From assembly GCF_000956525.1 (NCBI RefSeq), contig NZ_JYIW01000021.1, forward strand, positions 124,001 through 188,000: 64,000 nucleotides of DNA, in the 5' to 3' direction. A program made the position numbers and the translations under genes. Source of the stretch: Microbacterium oxydans. GTDB taxonomy: Bacteria; Actinomycetota; Actinomycetes; Actinomycetales; Microbacteriaceae. This document shows, piece by piece, positions 58,713-64,000 of this stretch. The stretch's first letter is position 1. Each line of letters opens with the position of its first letter. Under the pieces are notes generated by a model. That model ran no database searches, was not told where the DNA came from, and saw only the letters and a list, made by a program, of their open reading frames with translations.

Positions 58713-59525
58713 TCACTGCGCCCGCATGAACTCCTCGGCAGCCTGCACCTGCTCGGCAGTGGGACGGATGCCGGTGTAGAGCACGAACTGCTCGAGCGCC
58801 TGCAGCGTCGCGACCTCGGCCCCCGTGATGACCGTCGTGCCGGCAGCCCGTGCCGCGGCGATCAGCGGCGTCTCGGCGGGGAGGGCGACCACATCGAAGG
58901 CCACCGAGGCGGCGGCGATCTGCGCGTCCGTGAACGACAAGGCGTGCTCGTCTGCGCCTCCGGCCATGCCGATCGGGGTGATGTTGACGATCACGTCCGC
59001 GGTGACCGACTCGGCATCCGCTGTCCAGTCGAAGCCGTACAGATCGGCCAGTGCGCGACCGCGGCTCTCGTTGCGCGCGGCGATCGTGACCTGCGCGAAC
59101 CCGGCGTCGCGGAAGGCGGCGGCGGTGGCCTTGGCCATGCCGCCCGACCCGCGCAGCAGCACGGTCGAGGCGGGATCCAGCGCGTTCCGCTCGATCAGCT
59201 GCGCGATCGCGGAGTAGTCGGTGTTGTATGCCGTGAGCACGCCGTCGTCGTTGACGATCGTGTTCACCGAGGCGATGGCGGTCGCCGACGCGTCCATGCG
59301 ATCGACGAGATCGATCACATCCTCCTTGTACGGCATCGAGATCGCGCAGCCCCGGATACCGAGACCGCGCACGCCGGCGATGGCCTGACCGAGGTCGGTG
59401 GGCGCGAACGCCTTGTAGATCCAGTTGAGGTCGAGCGCCTCGTAGAGGAAGTTGTGGAAGCGGGTGCCGTTGTTGCTCGGTCTCGCCGACAGCGAGATGC
59501 AGAGCGTCATGTCCTTGTTCAGCAT
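58713..59525 (-). CDS. aroE: Shikimate dehydrogenase family protein
   Basis: 270 residues from the ATG at 59525. N-terminal substrate domain: LCISLSARPSNNGTRFHNFL (the Ser/Arg pocket), CAISMPYKEDVIDLVD with the catalytic Lys, VNTIVNDDG, and the Asp in AYNTDYSAI. Cofactor domain: LLRGSGGMAKATAAAFRDAG and TIAARNESRGRALADL. It reduces 3-dehydroshikimate to shikimate, or quinate in related enzymes. GSGGMAKA varies from the common GAGGAxxA, so it may be the second, catabolic-type AroE of the genome. No aromatic-pathway neighbours. The gap before it (58527-58712) has nothing I can identify. Confidence 0.85.
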   Translation of the reverse strand: MLNKDMTLCISLSARPSNNGTRFHNFLYEALDLNWIYKAFAPTDLGQAIAGVRGLGIRGCAISMPYKEDVIDLVDRMDASATAIASVNTIVNDDGVLTAYNTDYSAIAQLIERNALDPASTVLLRGSGGMAKATAAAFRDAGFAQVTIAARNESRGRALADLYGFDWTADAESVTADVIVNITPIGMAGGADEHALSFTDAQIAAASVAFDVVALPAETPLIAAARAAGTTVITGAEVATLQALEQFVLYTGIRPTAEQVQAAEEFMRAQ

Positions 59526-59804
59526 GGTCACCGCTTCAGGGTACCGGCGGGCCTCGCGGATTCGAGGGAGACAGGACGACGGAGGTGCCTCCGTGCTGTT
59601 CGCCCTGCCTCCTCCCGAAACCTGCGATCCTCGCGGATCAGTTCCCCACCTTCCACGGCCCGCCGTCTGGAACAAGATTCCATAGCGTGATCGTGCTTAC
59701 TCCCCTATGGTGAAGGTGCATGCACAAGGGGAATTGATCGTCTCCGTCATCCCCAGAAGACGGGAAGCCTTCCCCAGAGGCAGGACGATCCGTGCATGCG
59801 ATTG

Positions 59805-59905
59805 GGCCCTCTCGAGTAGTTCAGTCCCCAATGGACTATTCGAGGGGGCCGCTATCGACCATCCTCGCATCTTTTTTTCGTTTTGTCCCCCATTTGGGGG
59901 ACAAA
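59805..59905 (+). promoter_or_regulatory. Structured leader upstream of the cold-shock gene
   Basis: Two hairpins lie in the 647-base region without a credible gene (59526-60172). The first is bulged: GGCCCTCTCGAGTAGT region (59805-59826) with GGACTATTCGAGGGGGCC (59833-59850). The second is perfect: TTTGTCCCCC with GGGGGACAAA (59882-59891/59896-59905), after a T-rich run. Cold-shock mRNAs often have long structured 5' ends that act as thermosensors. I could not place the promoter. Confidence 0.45.
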
Positions 59906-60172
59906 GATCGAAAAGAGGGGTTATGCTGGAACCTGACGCACCCTCCGGTCGTCTTCGGCCCCCATCGCTCCCCCCGCGGTGGGGGCCACACCATTTTCTG
60001 GGGCAGGTCGACGTCGCTGTCGGCCGGTCCGAGGGATGACGACCAGATTCCGCTCATGCAACATTTGGGTTACCTTCTCGATGGGGGTGTTCCCCTCGGG
60101 GCCTCCTCCACTAGCGTTAGCGTTGTCGGGGCATACCTGCGTCGGCTTCTTCATCAGCAGAACAGGCAGTAC

Positions 60173-60379
60173 ATGAGCACCCAGGGCACGGTCAAGTGGT
60201 TCAACTCGGAGAAGGGCTTCGGCTTCATCTCCCCCGACGACGGCGGCGCTGACGTTTTCGCGCACTACTCCGCCATCGAGTCATCCGGCTACCGGTCTCT
60301 CGAAGAGAACCAGCGAGTCGAGTTCGACGTGGCGCAGGGCCCCAAGGGCCTGCAGGCTGAGAACATCCGCCCCCTCTGA
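60173..60379 (+). CDS. Cold-shock protein (CspA family)
   Basis: 68 residues, a single OB-fold cold-shock domain: [20 protein letters not shown] contains RNP1 (KGFGFI), and [20 protein letters not shown] contains RNP2 (DVFAHY), ending [14 protein letters not shown]. It binds single-stranded RNA and DNA and melts mRNA structure in the cold or in stationary phase. ATG at 60173 with a weak AGGCAG ahead. It ends before a 14-base inverted repeat and is preceded by a long structured leader. Confidence 0.97.
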   Translation: MSTQGTVKWFNSEKGFGFISPDDGGADVFAHYSAIESSGYRSLEENQRVEFDVAQGPKGLQAENIRPL

Positions 60380-60389
60380 GGCGGCGATT

Positions 60390-60448
60390 GCACAGAACTC
60401 CCCGACGGGATTCGCGCGAAAGCGTGGTTCCGGTGGGGAGTTCTGTGC
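60390..60448. terminator. Bidirectional terminator between csp and the HAD gene
   Basis: GCACAGAACTCCCC (60390-60403) and GGGGAGTTCTGTGC (60435-60448) are perfectly complementary around a 31-base loop that can fold further. It sits between two converging genes. Confidence 0.75.
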
Positions 60449-60483
60449 GTTCGGACGTGATTCCTCCCGCTGTCCGCCCGTGA

Positions 60484-61149
60484 TCAGGCGAGCAGCAGCG
60501 CCCGCAGATCCTCGACCGTCGCTGCGCGGAACGCCGCCTCGTCGCCTTCGCTCGGCTCGCTGAAGCCCCACTCCACGAAGATGACCGGCACGCCGTTCGC
60601 GTTGCCGCCTTCGACATCGTGGTGGCGATCTCCGATGAGCACGGGTCGCGAGACATCGGCACCGAGCACGGTCAGGCGGCGCAGTGCCTCCGCGACGATG
60701 TCGGTCTTCGACGCGAGCGTCGACTCGTCGGGCGTTGCGCCGACGGTGGTGAGGAAGGCGGGGCGCAGTTCGAAGTGATCGATGAGTGCGTCGACCTGGT
60801 TCTCGGGCTTCGAGCTCGCGGTGGCCTGCGGCACTCCGGCGGCGTGCAGGTCGTGGATGAGTTCGGTGACTCCCGGGTACGTGCGCACGTCGGTCGTGTA
60901 CCCGTCGGCCTTGCCGAGGGCGCGGTAGAACGAGACCGCCTCGGCGGACTGCTCCGGCGTCATGCCTGCCTGGTCCTGGAAGGACTGGAACATCGGCGGA
61001 CCGATCCAGTGCACCAGCTCCTCGCGGGTCGGAGCCGGGTGCCCGAAGTGTGTGAGGGCGACGTTCAGGCGACGGAGGATGCCGACCGATGCGTCGACGA
61101 TGGTGCCGTCGACGTCCCAGAGCACGCAGGAGTACGGAGAAGAGGCCAT
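60484..61149 (-). CDS. HAD-family phosphatase (phosphoglycolate phosphatase-like)
   Basis: 221 residues from the ATG at 61149. HAD motifs: I VLWDVDGTIVDAS (nucleophile and acid Asp), II in ATASSKPENQVD (Ser), III Lys in TLASKTDIVAEAL, and IV in VLIGDRHHDVEGG. The helical cap lies between motifs I and II (HWIGPPMFQSFQDQAGMT). GDRHHDVEGG is typical of the Gph/PGMB branch that removes phosphate from phosphoglycolate or small sugars. It converges with the cold-shock gene and is transcribed alone. Confidence 0.92.
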   Translation of the reverse strand: MASSPYSCVLWDVDGTIVDASVGILRRLNVALTHFGHPAPTREELVHWIGPPMFQSFQDQAGMTPEQSAEAVSFYRALGKADGYTTDVRTYPGVTELIHDLHAAGVPQATASSKPENQVDALIDHFELRPAFLTTVGATPDESTLASKTDIVAEALRRLTVLGADVSRPVLIGDRHHDVEGGNANGVPVIFVEWGFSEPSEGDEAAFRAATVEDLRALLLA

Positions 61150-61304
61150 GCCTTCCAGCCTATGGGCTTCGGGTGGTCGACTTCGTCCGGCCGACTGTTC
61201 CTGCACAGGTGTGCAGAGAGCGGCACACTCCGCCATCCGTGCGCGTGTGAAGACCCCCATTCCCGGGGCATGACAGGCTCGGTCGACCGGATCAGAATGG
61301 AGGG

Positions 61305-61649
61305 ATGTTCGTGTCGATGGAAGTGATCACCATGATCGGAAGCGTCGTGACGATCGTCATCGCGATGTTCGGCTGCTTCGGCTGGTTCGCCAATCAGATG
61401 GACACGCGGATCGCGCAGCTGGAAGTGAAGATGGACGCACGGTTCGCTGCGGTCGACGAGCGATTCGTTGCGGTCGACGCACGGTTCGTCGCGTTCGATG
61501 CGCGGTTCGATGCGCAGGACGAGAAGCTCGGAGCGCGACTCGACCGCGTCGGCGATCGCCTGCTCGCGGTGGAGCATGCGGTCACCGAGGTCAAGGTCGC
61601 GATCGCGCGACTGGAAGGCCCACCGCGGCACCTGATCCCGGTGCGCTGA
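61305..61649 (+). CDS. Small membrane-anchored coiled-coil protein
   Basis: 114 residues. One N-terminal membrane helix (MIGSVVTIVIAMFGCFGWFA, about 10-30) is followed by a heptad-like repeat: ARFAAVDERFVAVDARFVAF and DARFDAQDEKLGARLDRVGD, a run of seven-residue units of the AVDxRF type, then LLAVEHAVTEVKVAIARLEG. It should form a membrane-tethered coiled coil facing the cytosol or outside. GGAGGG touches the ATG at 61305; a GTG at 61311 has better spacing. Similar short proteins are common near response genes but have no set function. The heptads repeat at DNA level too. Confidence 0.75.
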   Translation: MFVSMEVITMIGSVVTIVIAMFGCFGWFANQMDTRIAQLEVKMDARFAAVDERFVAVDARFVAFDARFDAQDEKLGARLDRVGDRLLAVEHAVTEVKVAIARLEGPPRHLIPVR

Positions 61650-61679
61650 GGCGCACGGGCAGCCGACGATCGCCGATGC

Positions 61680-62375
61680 TCAGAACAGTCGGGGGATGCC
61701 GGACTCGATGCCCTTCATGTCGTCATAGTCGAGCACAAGGCAGCGGATGCCGCGGTCCTCGGCGAGCACGCGGGCCTGCGGCTTGATCTCCTGCGCGGCG
61801 AAGACGCCCTGCACGGGGGAGAGGTGCGGATCGCGACCGAGCAGTTCGAGGTAGCGGGTGAGCTGCTCCACGCCGTCGATGTCGCCACGGCGCTTGATCT
61901 CGACCGCGATCGCGGCGCCGTCGGCATCCCGAACCAGCAGATCGACGGGGCCGATCGCCGTGGGGTACTCGCGACGGACCAGCGTCGCCCCCTCGGAGAT
62001 GCGATCCACCTGCTCGGCGAGGAGTCGCTGCAGATCTGCCTCGACGCCGTCCTTCTGCAGGCCGGGATCGATGCCCAGCTCGTGCGAGGTGTCGTGGAGG
62101 ATCTCGTAGATCTGCACGCGCAGCGCGTCGCCGGTCTTCTTGTGCGTGACGCGCCAGACCTCGACGACGCCAGCGCTCGACTCCTCCTCGCCCGGCTCCT
62201 CACTGGAGAGCGAGCACGGCGGGCTCATCCAGTTCAGAGGCTTGTAGCTGCCGCCGTCGGAGTGCACGAGCAGACTCCCGTCTCCCTTGTGCACGAGCAG
62301 ACGCGTGGCAAGCGGAAGATGGGCATTGAGCCGGCCCGTGTAGTCCACGGAGCAGCGGGCGATGACGAGACGCAC
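61680..62375 (-). CDS. nucS: Mismatch-specific endonuclease NucS/EndoMS
   Basis: 231 residues starting at GTG (62375). N-terminal dimer domain [39 protein letters not shown]-terminal nuclease domain with the RecB-like catalytic set: Asp in GPVDLLVRD, Glu-x-Lys in [20 protein letters not shown], then [20 protein letters not shown]. The last residues IPRLF look like the sliding-clamp binding tail. NucS cuts both strands at G-T, G-G and T-T mismatches and replaces MutS/MutL in most actinobacteria. This is one of the best taxonomic markers in the window. Confidence 0.96.
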   Translation of the reverse strand: MRLVIARCSVDYTGRLNAHLPLATRLLVHKGDGSLLVHSDGGSYKPLNWMSPPCSLSSEEPGEEESSAGVVEVWRVTHKKTGDALRVQIYEILHDTSHELGIDPGLQKDGVEADLQRLLAEQVDRISEGATLVRREYPTAIGPVDLLVRDADGAAIAVEIKRRGDIDGVEQLTRYLELLGRDPHLSPVQGVFAAQEIKPQARVLAEDRGIRCLVLDYDDMKGIESGIPRLF

Positions 62376-62422
62376 CCGTCGAGCCTAACGGCATCCGACG
62401 CCGTGACCGCCGCCTTCGCCGA

Positions 62423-63658
62423 TCACGCGCGCGTCGCCGGCACGACGGTCTTCTCGTCCTCGCGCAGCGGGCGGGCAGCTCCCGAGAACAGACCGGATGC
62501 CACGACGAGGGCGACCAGGATGAACAGCGTGTTCAGCAGGCCGATGTGCTCGCTGATGAAGCCGAGCACCGGCGGTCCGCCGAGGAAAGCGACGTAGCCG
62601 ATCGTCGCAGCGGCGCTGACCCGCGCGGCTGCCTTCGCGGGGTCATCCGCTGCGGCCGACATACCGAGCGGGAACCCGAGCGAGGCGCCGATGCCCCAGA
62701 GCGCGGCGCCGACGAGGACGAGCGGCAGGGAGGGGCCGAGGATGAAAAGCAGGATGCCGGATGCCGCCGCCACCGCGAGGATACGAAGCACGGCGACCCG
62801 GCCGAATCGATCGACGAGCGGACCACCGAAGATGCGGACCACGGTCATGCCGACCGAGAACACCGCGAGCGCGATCGCCCCGGTGCCTGACGTGAAGCCG
62901 TGACCCTGCTCGGTGCCGAGGGCGATCCAGTCGTTCGCACCACCTTCCGCGAACGACATACCGAGCATGACGACGCCGATCAGGTAGGTGCGGGGTTCGC
63001 GCCACGCCTCGAGCGCCACGTGCATGCGGGCCCGCCACGACTGCTTCTCGCCCGGAGTAGGGTCGAGAGCAGCCTCGCGCGACGGCACCTGGAAGAAGCA
63101 GACCACCGCGACGACGACGATGAGCGCGCCCATGATCGATGCGTGCACGGCCACGGTCGCGGCGAGGTGCGCGGCGAGAGCCCCGACGCCGGCTCCGATG
63201 ACCGTGCCGAAGCTGAAGAACGCGTGGAACACGGGCAGCACGGTCTTCCCCATCTGCTGCTCGATCGCCGTCGCCTCGACGTTCATCATGACGTCGAGGC
63301 TGCCGTTGCCGAAGCCGAACAGCACCATGCCGACGAGCACCAGGGGGACCGAGGCGAACAGCGTGGCACCCAGCCCGACGAGCGTGATGCCGACCGCGAA
63401 GAGCAGCATCGTGACGAGCATCCCCCGCCGAGCGCCAGTGCGGGCGACGACTGCAGGGCTCGTCGAGATGCCGATGATCGATGCGATTCCCATGCCGAGC
63501 AGAATCAATCCCACCTGCGCATTGTCGAGACCGAGATCTGCCTTGATGCTCGGCACACGAGACGCCCAGGTCGCGATCGAGAGCCCACTGGCGAAGAAGA
63601 TCGCGAAGATCGCTGCACGCCAGCGGACGAACTGGGAACGGGTGAGGACGGATTCCAT
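62423..63658 (-). CDS. MFS transporter (YbjJ/fucose permease-like)
   Basis: 411 residues with about 12 membrane segments. RWRAAIFAIFFASGLSIATW, SRVPSIKADLGLDNAQVGLI and FGFGNGSLDVMMNVEATAIE are typical of YbjJ-type and sugar-permease-like MFS proteins; VDRFGRVAVLRILA is the second-half loop. ATG at 63658; a TAGGCT -10-like hexamer lies 7 bases upstream and no ribosome site exists, so it may be leaderless. It diverges from a LacI regulator across a perfect TCGAATCGATTCGA palindrome, so the substrate is probably a sugar. Confidence 0.9.
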   Translation of the reverse strand: MESVLTRSQFVRWRAAIFAIFFASGLSIATWASRVPSIKADLGLDNAQVGLILLGMGIASIIGISTSPAVVARTGARRGMLVTMLLFAVGITLVGLGATLFASVPLVLVGMVLFGFGNGSLDVMMNVEATAIEQQMGKTVLPVFHAFFSFGTVIGAGVGALAAHLAATVAVHASIMGALIVVVAVVCFFQVPSREAALDPTPGEKQSWRARMHVALEAWREPRTYLIGVVMLGMSFAEGGANDWIALGTEQGHGFTSGTGAIALAVFSVGMTVVRIFGGPLVDRFGRVAVLRILAVAAASGILLFILGPSLPLVLVGAALWGIGASLGFPLGMSAAADDPAKAAARVSAAATIGYVAFLGGPPVLGFISEHIGLLNTLFILVALVVASGLFSGAARPLREDEKTVVPATRA

Positions 63659-63671
63659 GTCGCACAGCCTA

Positions 63672-63685
63672 TCGAATCGATTCGA
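63672..63685. promoter_or_regulatory. LacI operator between MFS and LacI genes
   Basis: TCGAATCGATTCGA is a perfect 14-base palindrome with a central CG, the form expected of LacI-family operators. It overlaps the probable promoters of both divergent genes. Confidence 0.7.
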
Positions 63686-63718
63686 CCCGTGGGAACGGAA
63701 GACGGCTATCCTCGAAGG

Positions 63719-64000
63719 ATGACCAGTCACGAGACGCCGCGTCGAGCGACCATCGCAGACGTCGCGCGCCAGGCGGGAGTGGCCACCTCGACCGCATCCG
63801 TGGTGTTCAGCGGCAAGGCCAAGGTCGCCGAGGCGACGCGGGAGCGCGTGCTGGCAGCGGCGTCCGATCTCGGCTATACCGGACCCGATCCCCGAGCGGC
63901 GTCGCTGCGCCGAGGGCGGAGCGGCATCGTCGCGGTCGTGCTCGAGGGGCATCTCCGCGCCGCGTTCCTCGACCCGGTGACGACAGCGATGATGGACGGC
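63719..64000 (+). CDS. LacI-family regulator, N-terminal part (runs off window)
   Basis: 94 codons are visible. The helix-turn-helix is TIADVARQAGVATSTASVVF, followed by ATRERVLAAASDLGYTGPDP, the hinge (RAASLRRGRSGIVAVVLEGH), and the start of the ligand core. The ATG at 63719 follows AAGG directly, with a TATCCT -10-like hexamer 7 bases upstream, so translation may be leaderless. Controls the divergent MFS gene, most likely through the palindrome at 63672. Confidence 0.93.
   Translation, partial: MTSHETPRRATIADVARQAGVATSTASVVFSGKAKVAEATRERVLAAASDLGYTGPDPRAASLRRGRSGIVAVVLEGHLRAAFLDPVTTAMMDG

Noticed and set aside
59707-60039. 110-codon frame in the cold-shock leader
   Set aside because: Composition unlike a protein, no ribosome site, crosses both hairpins.

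Overview
The window is high-GC DNA with dense, often overlapping genes (ATGA and GTGA junctions) and frequent GGATGC/GCATCC words. It carries an actinobacterial NucS mismatch endonuclease, a UPF0303 protein, DesK-type two-component genes and sortase-anchored surface proteins. All of this points to an actinobacterium of the Microbacteriaceae, most likely Microbacterium or a close relative. This is inferred from gene content and style; no 16S or marker search was possible. I saw no rRNA, tRNA or CRISPR array.

Layout. 1-4.7 kb: a LacI regulator (cut by the window edge) diverges from a secreted four-Asp-box propeller hydrolase with a CBM and a ricin-type lectin domain; UPF0303 and NhaA follow. 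5-12.7 kb: a secreted small protein, an ECF sigma/membrane protein pair, a short AraC protein, a membrane protein coupled to a YtrA-type GntR regulator, a siderophore-interacting reductase coupled to an aldo/keto reductase, a MarR/SDR divergent pair with two operators, and a Tat-exported protein. 12.9-19.3 kb: a UvrA-like ATPase, then a histidine kinase/response regulator divergent from an ABC permease/ATPase pair. 19.3-25.2 kb: a second aldo/keto reductase, a Phd/RelE-type toxin-antitoxin pair, a glycolipid-binding family protein, an FAD oxidoreductase coupled to an iron-sulfur photolyase, and an SDR.

25.4-36.1 kb is a cell-surface region. It has a SpaA-type pilus operon (backbone pilin, class C sortase, large tip protein). 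This is followed by a sigma factor fused to a zinc finger, a membrane helix and an extracellular domain, and then by a surface protein of DUF11-like repeats. A second, paralogous copy of the last pair (a 1,940-residue repeat protein followed by a membrane sigma factor) lies at 50.7-58.5 kb. These two membrane-sigma/surface-protein pairs are the most interesting feature of the window.

36.1-38.7 kb is a less GC-rich accessory patch with small secreted and membrane proteins and the fused remains of two insertion sequences. 38.8-46.6 kb is a sugar-acid operon (uxuB, idonate/gulonate dehydrogenase, MFS transporter, manD, eda, kdgK) divergent from a LacI regulator; together the enzymes would take L-gulonate or fructuronate to pyruvate and glyceraldehyde 3-phosphate. 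46.7-50.5 kb holds an SDR/TetR pair, an HTH-nucleotidyltransferase/HEPN module, a deletion scar joining pieces of a TetR gene and an amidohydrolase gene, and two small acidic proteins. 58.7-64 kb has a shikimate dehydrogenase, a cold-shock protein with a long structured leader, a HAD phosphatase, a small coiled-coil membrane protein, NucS, an MFS transporter and a LacI regulator that runs off the end.
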